A DNA stretch of 64,000 nucleotides from Mesorhizobium sp. (GCA_019635735.1 JAHBYX010000006.1:248001-312000), one strand, 5' to 3'; counted from the stretch's first letter, positions 17,475 to 26,847 are shown. Notes: generated from the letters alone by a model not told the origin. A program made the numbers and translations.

Positions 17475-18860
17475 ATGACCGAGAATTCCCCGCAAGCCGC
17501 CGTCGAGCCCAACCGGCTCCTGGCGCTCGAGCAGGCGATGGCCCGCTTCGCAGCGCCCGACGCGCTCGTGCGCATGGGCGGGCGCGTGGTCGAGGTGTCG
17601 GCGACGCACTACCGGGTGCGCGGCCTGTCCCGCAAAGCCTGCATCGGCGATGTCGTCGAGCACGACGGGCCGAAGGGGCGACGCGCCGGCGAAATCGTGC
17701 GCGTGACGCCGGACGATGTGCTGGTTTCGCCCTTCGAGACCACCGCCGATCTCGCCATCGACACACCGGTGTTCAATTGCGGGCCGCTGAGCGTGCGTCC
17801 GGACAGTTCCTGGCGCGGCCGCGTCGTCAACGCGCTCGGCCGTCCGATCGACGGCGGGCCGCCGCTCGTCCACGGCGAGAGACACGCGTCCGGCCATGCC
17901 GCCAATGCGATGACCCGCCAGCGGGTCGACGCTCCCTTCAAGACGGGCGTGCGCGTGATCGACATCTTCACCCCGCTCTGTTTCGGCCAGCGCATGGGCG
18001 TGTTCGCCGGCTCCGGCGTCGGCAAGTCGACGCTGCTGGCGATGTTGGCGGCGGCCGATGCCTTCGACACAGCCGTCGTCTCGCTGGTCGGCGAGCGCGG
18101 CCGCGAGGTGCGCGAATTCCTGGAAGACACCGTCGGCCCGAAGAACATGGCAAAGACGGTGGCCGTCGTCTCGACCAGCGACGAGAGCGCGATGATGCGC
18201 CGACGCGCGCCGGCGACCGCCATGAGCGTCGCCGAGTATTTCCGCGACCGGGGCGACCGTGTCCTGCTGATCGTCGATTCCGTCACCCGCTTTGCGCACG
18301 CGCTGCGAGAGGTGGCGACATCGGCCGGAGAGCCTCCGATCGCCCGCGGCTATCCTGCCTCGGTGTTTACCGAGCTGCCCAAACTGCTGGAGCGGGCCGG
18401 CCCCGGCACGGCAGGCGAGACGGGCTCGATCACGGCGATCATTTCCGTCCTCGTCGACGGCGACGACCACAACGATCCGATCGCCGACAGCGTTCGAGGC
18501 ATCCTCGACGGCCATGTCGTGCTCGACCGCTCGATCGCCGAACAGGGGCGCTTCCCCGCCGTCAATCCCCTCGCGTCGATCTCCAGGCTGTCCGGACGCG
18601 CCTGGACCGACGACGAGAAGACGCTGGTGACCCGGCTCAAGGCGATGATCTCGCGCTTCGAGGAAACCCGCGATATCCGGCTGCTCGGAGCCTATTCGGC
18701 GGGAGCCGACATCGATCTCGACGTCGCGGTCAAGCAGGTTCCGCTGATCTACGAAGCGCTTGGACAATCCCCGGCCGATCCGCGCACAAGGGATCCGTTC
18801 GGGGATCTCGCACGTCATTTGAAGGCAAGGGAGGCGCCGAATGGCCAGCAAGCAGCCTGA
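17475..18860 (+). CDS. fliI: Flagellum-specific ATPase FliI
   Basis: 461 residues. Walker A GSGVGKST (FAGSGVGKSTLLAMLAAA) and Walker B RVLLIVDSVTRFAHALRE are present, with the FliI/F1-beta core GERGREVREFLEDTVGP and GSITAIISVLVDGDDHNDPI. FliI hydrolyses ATP to aid substrate delivery to the export gate, with FliH and FliJ as partners. Those partners are not adjacent here; candidates lie at 29859 and 43983. The last 20 bases overlap the next gene in another frame. Confidence 0.95.
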   Translation: MTENSPQAAVEPNRLLALEQAMARFAAPDALVRMGGRVVEVSATHYRVRGLSRKACIGDVVEHDGPKGRRAGEIVRVTPDDVLVSPFETTADLAIDTPVFNCGPLSVRPDSSWRGRVVNALGRPIDGGPPLVHGERHASGHAANAMTRQRVDAPFKTGVRVIDIFTPLCFGQRMGVFAGSGVGKSTLLAMLAAADAFDTAVVSLVGERGREVREFLEDTVGPKNMAKTVAVVSTSDESAMMRRRAPATAMSVAEYFRDRGDRVLLIVDSVTRFAHALREVATSAGEPPIARGYPASVFTELPKLLERAGPGTAGETGSITAIISVLVDGDDHNDPIADSVRGILDGHVVLDRSIAEQGRFPAVNPLASISRLSGRAWTDDEKTLVTRLKAMISRFEETRDIRLLGAYSAGADIDLDVAVKQVPLIYEALGQSPADPRTRDPFGDLARHLKAREAPNGQQAA

Positions 18861-19464
18861 CCGGACGGAGACCCGCATGGCCGGCCTGGCCGGCGCGCTT
18901 CGCCGGTTTTCCTGGAAACGCGCGCCCGCTGCAAAGGCGGCTGCCGGGCGCAGCCGCTTCGGCTTTTCCCGCAGCTATTCGCGTGGCGACCTCATCCTCT
19001 TTGCCTCCGGCATCGTTCTCAGCGGCTTCTGTGCCTTCTTCCCCTGGTACGTCTTCTTCAACCAGGACCAGTTCGGCATCCGCGCTGTGACGCTGGAGAA
19101 CATTCCCTCGAGCGGACGGACGCCGACAGGCGCGATCCCGGCCGACCGTGCCGCGTCCGAACAGGCGGCGCGCGACAACCGCGAGACCGACCTCGACACG
19201 TTCACCACCGGCACCACGCCCCCGACCAGCAGCGAGGACGACGATCCCCGGACCGTCGAACAGCCTTTCCCGGCCCCCGTGCCGGAATACGAACTCGTCC
19301 ACGTCGCCAACGGGCGCGCCATGATCCAGGACGACCAGGGCCTCTACGTCGTCCAGCGCGGCTCGCTTCTGCCCGACAACAGCCGGGTCGCGAAGATCGA
19401 GAAGCGCAACGGCAGCTGGGTGCTCGTCACCACGGCCGACCGGGTGCTGGAGATCTCCAACTAG
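18841..19464 (+). CDS. Conserved membrane-anchored protein downstream of fliI
   Basis: 207 residues; ATG 18841 overlaps the fliI end by 20 bases. A basic N-terminal cytoplasmic region (about 45 residues) is followed by one transmembrane helix near residues 50-72 (DLILFASGIVLSGFCAFFPWYVFF). An acidic, Thr/Ser-rich linker then leads to a compact C-terminal domain (YELVHVANGRAMIQDDQGLYVVQRGSLLPDNSRVAKIEKRNG), probably periplasmic. I do not recognise the family. Its position at the end of the flgF-fliI operon makes a flagellar export or assembly role plausible. Confidence 0.72.
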   Translation: MASKQPDRTETRMAGLAGALRRFSWKRAPAAKAAAGRSRFGFSRSYSRGDLILFASGIVLSGFCAFFPWYVFFNQDQFGIRAVTLENIPSSGRTPTGAIPADRAASEQAARDNRETDLDTFTTGTTPPTSSEDDDPRTVEQPFPAPVPEYELVHVANGRAMIQDDQGLYVVQRGSLLPDNSRVAKIEKRNGSWVLVTTADRVLEISN

Positions 19465-19488
19465 CCTCGGTACCACCGGACCCCCTCG

Positions 19489-19519
19489 CAAGGTCCGCGC
19501 AAGTCACGTTTCCTATCGT
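19489..19519 (+). promoter_or_regulatory. Tandem CRCAAG flagellar promoter of the flgB operon
   Basis: CGCAAG occurs at 19487-19492 and again at 19498-19503 (within TCCGCGCAAG), an 11-bp step. Ten bases later comes TATCGT (19514-19519). The -10-like box ends 40 bases before the flgB ATG. The layout is the one shared by the window's flagellar operons. Confidence 0.68.
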
Positions 19520-19558
19520 CGTCTTCACTCGCCAGAGAAACGTCGCAGGGAACCGTTG

Positions 19559-19936
19559 ATGGTTCAGTCAGTGCAACTGTTCCAGCTTGCCTCCTTCCAG
19601 GCGGATTGGCTGTCTGCGCGCCAGTCGGCGCTCACGAGCAACATCGCCAATGCCAACACGCCCGGCTACCGCGCTGTCGACGTCACGCCGTTCGAGAAGG
19701 TCCTGAAGACCAGCACCTCCGCCGTCTCGGTCACCAATCCGGGACACATTGCGATCGGGGGCACGGATACGGGTTTCGGCACGCAGGCGCGCACCCAGGC
19801 CTCTGCCCTCCCCTCCGGCAACAGCGTGCAGGTCGAGGACGAGCTGATCAAGTCGAACGAGGTCCGGCAGGCGTTCGAACTGAATACCGCGATCGTCAAA
19901 TCCTTCCATCGCATGTTCCTGATGACGGCGAAGTGA
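19559..19936 (+). CDS. flgB: Flagellar proximal rod protein FlgB
   Basis: 125 residues from ATG 19559 (a TTG lies one codon earlier), with GCAGGG upstream. Contains the rod motif [32 protein letters not shown] and the C-terminal helix [24 protein letters not shown]. It forms the base of the rod on the MS ring. First gene of a ten-gene operon running to fliP; flgC begins 7 bases after its stop. Confidence 0.94.
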   Translation: MVQSVQLFQLASFQADWLSARQSALTSNIANANTPGYRAVDVTPFEKVLKTSTSAVSVTNPGHIAIGGTDTGFGTQARTQASALPSGNSVQVEDELIKSNEVRQAFELNTAIVKSFHRMFLMTAK

Positions 19937-19943
19937 GGCGGCC

Positions 19944-20363
19944 ATGGATCCACTGACAACCTCGCTGCGCATCGCCGCCTCCGGCCTCACCGCCCAGTCC
20001 GAGCGGCTGCGCGTCGTCGCGGAAAACCTGGCCAACGCGCAGTCGACCGCGAACTCCGCGCAGGAAGACCCCTACGTCCGCAAGACCATCAGCTTCGGCT
20101 CGCTGATCGACCGCCAGAGCGGCGCGTCCTTCGTCGCCGTCGCCTCGCGCTCGACCGATCCGGCTGAATTCCCGATGGAATACATGCCCGGCCATCAGGC
20201 GGCCGACGAGAAGGGCTACGTCAAGATGCCGAACGTCAACATGCTGGTCGAGATGGCCGACATGCGCGAGGCGAATCGGTCCTACGAGGCCAATCTCCAG
20301 ACCATCAAGCAGGCGCGCGAGCTTATCTCGATGACCATCGACCTCTTGAGGACCCAGTCATGA
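19944..20363 (+). CDS. flgC: Flagellar proximal rod protein FlgC
   Basis: 139 residues. Rod signatures: [28 protein letters not shown] at the N-terminus and [39 protein letters not shown] at the C-terminus. Exported axial protein joining FlgB in the proximal rod. Its stop overlaps the fliE start by 4 bases. Confidence 0.95.
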   Translation: MDPLTTSLRIAASGLTAQSERLRVVAENLANAQSTANSAQEDPYVRKTISFGSLIDRQSGASFVAVASRSTDPAEFPMEYMPGHQAADEKGYVKMPNVNMLVEMADMREANRSYEANLQTIKQARELISMTIDLLRTQS

Positions 20364-20677
20364 TCAGCGGCATATCCCCGATCGGCGGCGCCGGCGCGAG
20401 CAGCCTCTTCGAAAGCCCGGCAAAGGTCGGTGAAGCCGGGCCGACGCTGGATTTCGGAGCCTCGCTCGCCAAGGCGCTCTCCAACGCCGCCAGCAGCGCC
20501 ATCGGCACCCTCCAGAATGCCGATCAGGTGTCGATGAAGGCGCTGCAGGGCGGCGACGTCACCACCCGCGAGGTCGTCGATGCCGTTATGAGCGCCGAGC
20601 GATCGCTCCAGACCGCCATCGCCATCCGCGACAAGATCGTGACCGCCTATCTCGAAGTCAGCCGTATGGCGATCTGA
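20360..20677 (+). CDS. fliE: Flagellar hook-basal body protein FliE
   Basis: 105 residues. After a Gly/Ala-rich N-terminus it shows the FliE helical region: [64 protein letters not shown]. The family links the MS ring and export gate to the rod. It starts inside the flgC stop codon (ATGA), so the two are coupled. Confidence 0.94.
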   Translation: MISGISPIGGAGASSLFESPAKVGEAGPTLDFGASLAKALSNAASSAIGTLQNADQVSMKALQGGDVTTREVVDAVMSAERSLQTAIAIRDKIVTAYLEVSRMAI

Positions 20678-20689
20678 GGAGTAAAGAGT

Positions 20690-21475
20690 ATGAGAGCACT
20701 CGCCATAGCCGCCACGGGCATGAACGCCCAGCAGACCAATCTCGAGGTCATCGCCAACAACATCGCCAACATCAACACGACGGGCTTCAAGCGCGCGCGG
20801 GCGGAATTCTCCGACCTGCTCTACCAGGTCGAGCGGCTGGCGGGCGTACCGAACCAGGCCAACGCCTCGGTCGTTCCCGAAGGCGCCCATATCGGCCTCG
20901 GCGTCAAGACGGCCGCGATCCGCAACCTGCACATCCAGGGATCGCTCACCAGCACCGGCAACAAATACGATCTCGCGCTCGTCGGCGCCGGCATGTTCCA
21001 GATCGAAGGACCGAACGGCGAAACGCTCTATACGCGCGCCGGCGCCTTCAACACCAACGCCACGGGCCAGCTCGTCACGATCGACGGCAATCCGGTCATG
21101 CCCTCGATCACCGTCCCGTCCGATGCGGTGGAAGTCATCGTCAACAAGTCGGGACAGGTCTTCGCCAGGATCGACGGTCAGGCCGCCGTCCAGGAGCTCG
21201 GCCAGCTCACGCTCGCCACCTTCGCCAACGAGGCGGGTCTTGCCCCTCTCGGCGACAATCTGTTCGGCGAGACGGAGGCCTCCGGCCCGGCCATCGTCGG
21301 CGTCGCCGGAGATCCCGGGTTCGGCACGATCGAGCAGGGCTACCTCGAAAATTCCAACGTCGATCCCGTCAAGGAGATCACCGACATGATCTCGGCCCAG
21401 CGCGCCTACGAAATGAACTCGAAGGTCATCAAGGCCGCCGACGAGATGGCGGCGACGATTTCGCAGGCGAGATGA
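20690..21475 (+). CDS. flgG: Flagellar distal rod protein FlgG
   Basis: 261 residues. Start [46 protein letters not shown] is nearly diagnostic of FlgG. The C-terminus carries [36 protein letters not shown]. It forms the distal rod that crosses the periplasm. The stop overlaps the flgA start by 4 bases. Confidence 0.96.
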   Translation: MRALAIAATGMNAQQTNLEVIANNIANINTTGFKRARAEFSDLLYQVERLAGVPNQANASVVPEGAHIGLGVKTAAIRNLHIQGSLTSTGNKYDLALVGAGMFQIEGPNGETLYTRAGAFNTNATGQLVTIDGNPVMPSITVPSDAVEVIVNKSGQVFARIDGQAAVQELGQLTLATFANEAGLAPLGDNLFGETEASGPAIVGVAGDPGFGTIEQGYLENSNVDPVKEITDMISAQRAYEMNSKVIKAADEMAATISQAR

Positions 21476-21939
21476 TGGCAATGCGGCGGATCGCGACAAT
21501 CCTGGCAGGCGCGGCGGCGGCCATCCTCTGGCTGCCGGCGGTGGCGCCTGCCGCGGATATGGCGGTCGTCGCCACCCGCATCGTCTACCCCGGCGAAACG
21601 GTCAGCGCCGATGCGCTGAACCAGGTGGCGCTGCGGCCCAATGCGCGCGTCACGTCGCCCTTCGTCCAGGAGATCGGGGAAGCCGACGGCAAGGTGGCGA
21701 AGCGCACCATCCTTCCCGGCAAGCTCATTCCCCTCAGCTCCCTGCGCGAGCCCTATCTCGTCGAGGCAGGCCAGGCGGTGACCGTCATCTTCCAACAGGA
21801 CGGGCTGACGATCCAGGCGACCGCCGTTCCGCTGCAGCCCGGCAGCCTCGGCGACGTTCTGCGCCTGCGCAACGCCGACAGCGGCAAGGTCTTCACCGGC
21901 ATCGTCATGGCCAACGGCACGATCAGGGTCGGCGGATGA
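21472..21939 (+). CDS. flgA: P-ring assembly chaperone FlgA
   Basis: 155 residues. A signal peptide ends near APAAD (about residue 24). The mature part is an SAF-type domain: [51 protein letters not shown], and the C-terminal [19 protein letters not shown]. In the periplasm it assists polymerisation of FlgI into the P ring, and flgI follows directly with a 4-base overlap. Confidence 0.92.
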   Translation: MMAMRRIATILAGAAAAILWLPAVAPAADMAVVATRIVYPGETVSADALNQVALRPNARVTSPFVQEIGEADGKVAKRTILPGKLIPLSSLREPYLVEAGQAVTVIFQQDGLTIQATAVPLQPGSLGDVLRLRNADSGKVFTGIVMANGTIRVGG

Positions 21940-23162
21940 GACGGCTCCTGCTCGCCATCGCCCTCGCCGCCCACCTGGCGGCGCCGGCCGCCGCCGCGGA
22001 TCTCTCCGAGCCGATCGTCATCGCCCCCGGTGGCGATGGCTATATCCACGACACACCGCCGCAGAAGTCCGTCCGCTTCGCGTCGAACGGCGGACCCTCG
22101 GCGCTGCCTTCCCTTGGCGCTCCCTCGCGTATCAAGGACATCGCTACCCTGCAAAGTTCGCGCGACAACCAGTTGATCGGCTACGGCCTCGTCATCGGCC
22201 TGCAGGGGTCCGGCGACAATCTGCGCAGCGCTCCCTTCACCGATCAGTCCATCCGCGCCATGCTGCAGAACCTCGGCATTTCTCTGCAGGGCGGCCAGGC
22301 CCGCGCCAAGAACGTCGCCGCCGTCATCGTCACCGCCAACATGCCTGCCTTCGTCCAGTCCGGCGCCCGCATCGACGTGACGGTGTCCTCGCTCGGCGAC
22401 GCGACGTCGCTGACGGGCGGCACCCTCGTGATGACGCCGCTGCGCGCGCCCGACGGCGAGATCTATGCCGTCGCCCAGGGGCCCGTGATCGTCTCGGGCT
22501 TTGCCGCACAGGGAGAGGCCGAGACCGTCTCGAAAGGCGTGCCGACGTCCGGGCGCGTGCCAGGCGGCGCCATCGTCGAGCGCGAAGTCCCGACCCAGTT
22601 CGGCCAGGATACCGTTCTGACGCTGCAGCTCCGCAACCCCGACTTCTCGACCGCGGTGCGCATCACCGACGCCATCAACGAATACGGCTCGAACCGCTTC
22701 GGCAAGCGCGTCGCCAGCGAACAGGACTCCAGGACGATCATGGTCAAGCGGCCGGAGGGCATCTCCTCCGCCCGCTTCATCGCCGAACTGGAAAACCTGC
22801 TCGTCGAAACCGATTCCCCCGCAAAGGTCGTCATCGACGAGCGCACCGGCACCATCGTCATCGGCCAGGCGGTCAGGATCTCCAAGGTGGCGATCAGCTA
22901 CGGCGCGCTCACGGTCCGCATCACCGAGATGCCCAAGGTCGTGCAGCCGGAGCCGTTCTCGAACGGCGAGACGGCGGTGGAACCCTCGACCGTCGTCGAC
23001 GCGATGCAGGACGGCGGCGAGGTCGCGATGATCGACGGCCCCGACCTCGAGACCCTCGTCGCCGGCCTCAACCGCATCGGCGTGAAGCCCGACGGCATCA
23101 TCGCCATCCTCCAGGGAATCAAGTCTGCCGGCGCACTGCAGGCGGATCTGGTGCTGCAATAG
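21936..23162 (+). CDS. flgI: Flagellar P-ring protein FlgI
   Basis: 408 residues, with a signal peptide cleaved after about AAPAAAA. The family core is clear: RIKDIATLQSSRDNQLIGYGLVIGLQGSGDNLRSAPFTDQSIRAMLQNLGI near the N-terminus and LVAGLNRIGVKPDGIIAILQGIKSAGALQADLVLQ at the C-terminus. Compared with the usual length of about 370 residues it has an extra 25-30 residue N-terminal stretch (APGGDGYIHDTPPQKSVRF) between the signal peptide and the core. It forms the periplasmic bushing around the rod. Confidence 0.95.
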   Translation: MRRLLLAIALAAHLAAPAAAADLSEPIVIAPGGDGYIHDTPPQKSVRFASNGGPSALPSLGAPSRIKDIATLQSSRDNQLIGYGLVIGLQGSGDNLRSAPFTDQSIRAMLQNLGISLQGGQARAKNVAAVIVTANMPAFVQSGARIDVTVSSLGDATSLTGGTLVMTPLRAPDGEIYAVAQGPVIVSGFAAQGEAETVSKGVPTSGRVPGGAIVEREVPTQFGQDTVLTLQLRNPDFSTAVRITDAINEYGSNRFGKRVASEQDSRTIMVKRPEGISSARFIAELENLLVETDSPAKVVIDERTGTIVIGQAVRISKVAISYGALTVRITEMPKVVQPEPFSNGETAVEPSTVVDAMQDGGEVAMIDGPDLETLVAGLNRIGVKPDGIIAILQGIKSAGALQADLVLQ

Positions 23163-23172
23163 GAATGCCGCA

Positions 23173-23700
23173 ATGAAAGCGCGAACCATCGAGATCAGAA
23201 TTCCGCGACTGGCCGCGACGATCCTGGCCTGCGCGGCCACCGCCGTGATTGTCTCGGGCGTTCCCGGCGCGACGCAGTCGCAACCTCCCCAGGCGATCAA
23301 CTCCGCCGACGAGATCGAAAAGTTCTGCGGCAATATCGCCGACGCGGCCCGCGACCGGCGCTACGCCATCCAGGCCCGCGAGCTGGAAGTGCTCAAGGGC
23401 GATATCGACCGGCGCGTCAAGCAGCTCGAAGAGAAGCGCGCCGAATACGAGAAGTGGATGAAGCTCCGCCAGGATTTCATGGACAAGGCGACGGAGAACG
23501 TCGTCTCGATCTATGCCCGCATGCGCCCCGACGCGGCCGCCGAGCGTCTGTCCGAGATGGATCCGGCGCTTGCCGCCGCCATCATGCTCAAGCTTCGGGT
23601 CAAGCAGTCGGGTCTCATCATGAACGAAATGGAACGTGCGATTGCAGCCAAGCTCACGGGCATCATGGCGAGTGCGGCGCGAAAGGAAGACCCGACGTGA
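23173..23700 (+). CDS. motE: Motility protein MotE (MgtE N-domain-like, MotC chaperone)
   Basis: 175 residues with an N-terminal hydrophobic signal segment (LAATILACAATAVIVSG). A coiled coil follows (LEVLKGDIDRRVKQLEEKRAEYEKWMKLRQDFMDKATENVVSIY) and then the MgtE-N/FliG-like unit YARMRPDAAAERLSEMDPALAAAIMLKLRVKQSGLIMNEM. In Sinorhizobium, MotE is a periplasmic chaperone that stabilises MotC. It sits between flgI and flgH, as in rhizobia, and its stop overlaps the flgH GTG start. Confidence 0.9.
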   Translation: MKARTIEIRIPRLAATILACAATAVIVSGVPGATQSQPPQAINSADEIEKFCGNIADAARDRRYAIQARELEVLKGDIDRRVKQLEEKRAEYEKWMKLRQDFMDKATENVVSIYARMRPDAAAERLSEMDPALAAAIMLKLRVKQSGLIMNEMERAIAAKLTGIMASAARKEDPT

Positions 23701-24404
23701 AGCGCATTCTCCTGATGACTGGCCTTTCCCTCGGGTTGGCCGGCTGCGGAACGAACCTGGCGGAAGTGAACGTTCCGCCGACGATGTCGGCCGTCGGCAC
23801 TGGGCTCGATGCCAATCCGCGCTCCAACTACTACTATCCCAAGGCGCCGGCGAAACCGGTCGCCGGCAATTCCCTGTGGGACGACCGGCAAAGCAGTCTC
23901 TTCACCGATGCCCGCGCGCTCTCCGTCGGCGACGTCATGACCGTGTTCATCTCGATCAACGACAAGGCCAAGTTCTCCAACGAGTCCGAGCGCAGCCGGA
24001 AGGCATCGCGCAATTTCGGCATCTCCGGCGACTACGACATCAATGGCCTCCAGACGGGGACTGCGCAGGCCGGCTTCGACATCGGCTCCAACTCGACCAG
24101 CACCGGCAACGGACAGACCGCGCGCTCGGAGGCCTTGAGTCTGTCCGTCGCGGCTGTGGTCACCGACGTCCTGCCCAACGGCAACCTGATCATCAGCGGC
24201 ACGCAGGAGGTGCGCGTCAACGCCGAACTGCGCGTGCTGACGATCGCGGGCATTGTCAGGCCGACCGACATCGGCGCCAACAACACGATCTCCTACGAGC
24301 GGATCGCCGAAGCCCGCATCTCCTACGGCGGGCGGGGTCGGCTGACCGAAGTGCAGCAACCGCCCTACGGGCACCAGATCCTCGATCAGGTTATGCCTTT
24401 CTAG
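23697..24404 (+). CDS. flgH: Flagellar L-ring lipoprotein FlgH
   Basis: 235 residues from GTG 23697, overlapping the motE stop by 4 bases. The lipobox LAGC (SLGLAGCGT) at residue 17 marks a lipoprotein signal. The FlgH body includes GNSLWDDRQSSLFTDARALSVGDVMTVFI and VVTDVLPNGNLIISGTQEVRVNAELRVLTIAGIVRP, ending with DQVMPF. It forms the outer-membrane L ring. Confidence 0.95.
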   Translation: MKRILLMTGLSLGLAGCGTNLAEVNVPPTMSAVGTGLDANPRSNYYYPKAPAKPVAGNSLWDDRQSSLFTDARALSVGDVMTVFISINDKAKFSNESERSRKASRNFGISGDYDINGLQTGTAQAGFDIGSNSTSTGNGQTARSEALSLSVAAVVTDVLPNGNLIISGTQEVRVNAELRVLTIAGIVRPTDIGANNTISYERIAEARISYGGRGRLTEVQQPPYGHQILDQVMPF

Positions 24405-24416
24405 GGGCGATCGATC

Positions 24417-24959
24417 ATGGCTAAGGCCGTCGCAACCGTTGAGAAGCAGGAAGGCGCCCCGGCCAAGGGGCCGTCTTTCGTTGTCCAGATCGCGGTTCTC
24501 CTCGTCCTGACCCTGGTGGCGGCCGGCGTGGGCTATCTCTCCGGCGGCATGCTCAAGGGAGAGACGGCCGGCACCGAGACCGCGGCCGCGGCGCCCGCCG
24601 CCGGCCACGGCGAGAAGAAGGAAGGCGGCCACGGCGAGGCGAGCGAGCCTGAGGATCCTGCCGCCGCCGACCTTGCGCGCGGCGTCATGAACCTGCCCGC
24701 GATCACCACCAACCTCGCCGCACCCAGCGACACCTGGATACGCGTCGAACTGGCGGCGGTCTTCGAAGGCGAGACCGATCCGACGATCGCCGACACGATA
24801 CACCAGGACATCCTGGCCTATCTGCGCACGGTCAAGCTGCACCAGGTCGAAGGCGCGAGCGGCTTCCTGCATCTCAAGGACGATATCCGCGAGCGTTCGC
24901 GCATCCGCGGCGAAGGCAAGGTGAAGGACGTTCTCATCCGGACGATCGTCTTCGAATGA
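24417..24959 (+). CDS. fliL: Flagellar basal-body-associated protein FliL
   Basis: 180 residues. One transmembrane helix (residues about 21-43, FVVQIAVLLVLTLVAAGVGYLSGG) is followed by a His/Gly/Glu-rich linker. The periplasmic FliL domain ends in IADTIHQDILAYLRTVKLHQVEGASGFLHLKDDIRERSRIRGEGKVKDVLIRTIVFE. FliL surrounds the stator and affects torque. It is coupled to fliP through a 4-base overlap. Confidence 0.92.
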   Translation: MAKAVATVEKQEGAPAKGPSFVVQIAVLLVLTLVAAGVGYLSGGMLKGETAGTETAAAAPAAGHGEKKEGGHGEASEPEDPAAADLARGVMNLPAITTNLAAPSDTWIRVELAAVFEGETDPTIADTIHQDILAYLRTVKLHQVEGASGFLHLKDDIRERSRIRGEGKVKDVLIRTIVFE

Positions 24960-25693
24960 AACGCCTCGCTCTTACGCTTGCCGCTCTCGCCGCGCTGACG
25001 TTCGGCGCCGCCGCCCAGACCATCGACCTCGGTCAGATCACGCGCGGCGCCGACGGCCAGACGGTCGGCACGATCATCCAGCTCTTCGGTCTCCTGACAG
25101 TGCTCTCGGTCGCGCCCGGCATCCTGATCATGGTGACGAGCTTCACCCGCTTCGTCATCGCGTTTTCGATCCTGAGAACGGGCATCGGCCTGCAGACCAC
25201 GCCGGCGAACTTCATCCTGATCAGCCTGGCGCTGTTCATGACCTTCTACGTAATGGCGCCGACCTTCGACCGCGCCTGGCAGGAGGGCGTGCAGCCGCTG
25301 ATGAACAACCAGATCAACGAGCAGCAGGCCTTCGAGCGCATCTCCGAGCCGTTCCGCGCCTTCATGCTCGACAATGTCAGGGAGAAGGATTTCGACCTCT
25401 TCGCCGATCTCGCCCGCGAGCGCGGCCAGAACGTCGTCGAGGGCCAGGCGGTCGACCTGCGCATCCTCGTCCCCGCCTTCATGATCTCGGAGATCAGGCG
25501 CGGCTTCGAGATCGGCTTCCTGATCGTGCTGCCCTTCCTCGTCATCGACCTGATCGTGGCCACCATCACCATGTCGATGGGCATGATGATGCTGCCGCCT
25601 ACGGTCATCTCGCTGCCCTTCAAGATCCTGTTCTTCGTCCTGATCGACGGATGGAACCTGCTCGTCGGCAGCCTCGTGCGCTCCTTTTCCTGA
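24956..25693 (+). CDS. fliP: Flagellar type III export gate protein FliP
   Basis: 245 residues. A cleavable signal (LTLAALAALTFGAAAQ) is followed by four membrane helices. Family motifs: FGLLTVLSVAPGILIMVTSFTRFVIAFSILRTGIGLQTTPANFILISLALFMTFYVMAPTF and RRGFEIGFLIVLPFLVIDLIVATITMSMGMMMLPPTVISLPFKILFFVLIDGW. FliP with FliQ and FliR makes the export channel; fliQ and fliR are found at 40793 and 43228. Last gene of the flgB operon. Confidence 0.96.
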   Translation: MKRLALTLAALAALTFGAAAQTIDLGQITRGADGQTVGTIIQLFGLLTVLSVAPGILIMVTSFTRFVIAFSILRTGIGLQTTPANFILISLALFMTFYVMAPTFDRAWQEGVQPLMNNQINEQQAFERISEPFRAFMLDNVREKDFDLFADLARERGQNVVEGQAVDLRILVPAFMISEIRRGFEIGFLIVLPFLVIDLIVATITMSMGMMMLPPTVISLPFKILFFVLIDGWNLLVGSLVRSFS

Positions 25694-25803
25694 TTATTAA
25701 CCACGCTCCTTACGGGTTTGGTAGAATTACAGGTTGTATGACAGTCCCAAGCATGACGGACTGATCATCTCCAAGAGTGATCCCAGGCATGAAGCCGCCC
25801 CGT

Positions 25804-25824
25804 CATACCGGATAGCCCGGTATG
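25804..25824 (+). promoter_or_regulatory. Perfect hairpin in the first flagellin leader
   Basis: CATACCGG-ATAGC-CCGGTATG is an 8-bp perfect stem with a 5-base loop, 37 bases before the flagellin start. It could affect mRNA stability or FlbT binding, because FlbT acts on flagellin mRNA leaders in related bacteria. The CGTCATACCGG unit also occurs at 6971-7002, so it may be a captured dispersed repeat. The rest of the fliP-flagellin gap (25694-25860) has a lone TTAA half-site at 25697-25700. Confidence 0.5.
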
Positions 25825-25860
25825 TCCCTGTATCCTGTATAAAGTTAGGGGCGTTTTCCC

Positions 25861-26847
25861 ATGTCGAGCATCAACACCAATTCGTCCGCCATGACCGCGC
25901 TGCAGTCGCTGGCTGCAACCAACAAGGCTCTTTCGACGACCCAGTCGCGCATCTCCACCGGCTTCCGCGTCGGCCAGGCCTCCGACAACGCCGCTTACTG
26001 GTCGATCGCGACCACGATGCGCTCGGACAACAAGGCTCTTTCTTCCGTTCAGGACTCCCTCGGTCTCGGCGCGTCCAAGGTCGACACCGCCTACACCGGC
26101 ATGAACAAGGCCATCGAGACGGTCAACGAGATCAAGACGAAGATCGTCTCGGCCGTCGGCGCGACCGCCAACGACAAGGCGAAGATCCAGACCGAAATCA
26201 CCGCGCTGCAGTCGCAGTTGAAGGCCTATGCCGACGCGGCGACGTTCTCGGGTTCGAACTACCTCTCGGTCGACTCGACCTCCGCCACCGTCGCCGGCAC
26301 CGCCGACAACGCCAAGGTCGTGTCGGCGTTCAATCGTTCGGCCGCCGGCGTCGCCTCGGTCTCGACGATCGACATCAGCGTCGACAGCGTCAAGCTCTAC
26401 GAAGCCTATGCAACCGCGACCAACGTTCAGGACGGTATCCTCGACGGTCGCCGCCTCGGCACCTCCGGCCTGCGTGACAACACCGCGGTGGCCGCGACCG
26501 GCGGCACCGTTGCCGCCACGGACGGCTACGCCGTCTCGTCGCTGACGGTTGTCGGCTTCAACGACGCTCAGCTCGGCCAGATGCTGACCGCCGTCGAAGG
26601 CGCGCTGAAGGAAATGACGGACGCGGCGACCACGCTCGGTGCGACGAAGCAGCGTATCGACCTCCAGAAGGAGTTCACCACGAGCCTGATGGACTCGATC
26701 GATCGCGGCGTCGGCCAGCTCGTCGATGCGGACATGAACAAGGAATCGGCCCGTCTGTCGGCCCTCCAGGTTCAGCAGCAGCTCGGCATCCAGGCGCTGT
26801 CGATCGCCAACTCCAACTCGCAGAACATCCTGTCGCTCTTCCGCTAA
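25861..26847 (+). CDS. fla: Flagellin (first copy)
   Basis: 328 residues. N-terminal D0/D1: MSSINTNSSAMTALQSLAATNKALSTTQSRISTGFRVGQASDNAAYWSIATTMRSDN. C-terminal D1/D0: TTLGATKQRIDLQKEFTTSLMDSIDRGVGQLVDADMNKESARLSALQVQQQLGIQALSIANSNSQNILSLF. This is the short flagellin type of rhizobia. It is a single-gene transcript: a hairpin leader lies upstream and an intrinsic terminator downstream (26873). The second flagellin at 27083 is a clear paralogue. Export needs FlhAB/FliPQR. FlaF and FlbT (39608-40398) are its likely post-transcriptional controllers. Confidence 0.96.
   Translation: MSSINTNSSAMTALQSLAATNKALSTTQSRISTGFRVGQASDNAAYWSIATTMRSDNKALSSVQDSLGLGASKVDTAYTGMNKAIETVNEIKTKIVSAVGATANDKAKIQTEITALQSQLKAYADAATFSGSNYLSVDSTSATVAGTADNAKVVSAFNRSAAGVASVSTIDISVDSVKLYEAYATATNVQDGILDGRRLGTSGLRDNTAVAATGGTVAATDGYAVSSLTVVGFNDAQLGQMLTAVEGALKEMTDAATTLGATKQRIDLQKEFTTSLMDSIDRGVGQLVDADMNKESARLSALQVQQQLGIQALSIANSNSQNILSLFR

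Noticed and set aside
25697..25711. CtrA-type site upstream of the first flagellin
   Set aside because: Only one TTAA half-site is present; the position seven bases on reads CCTT.
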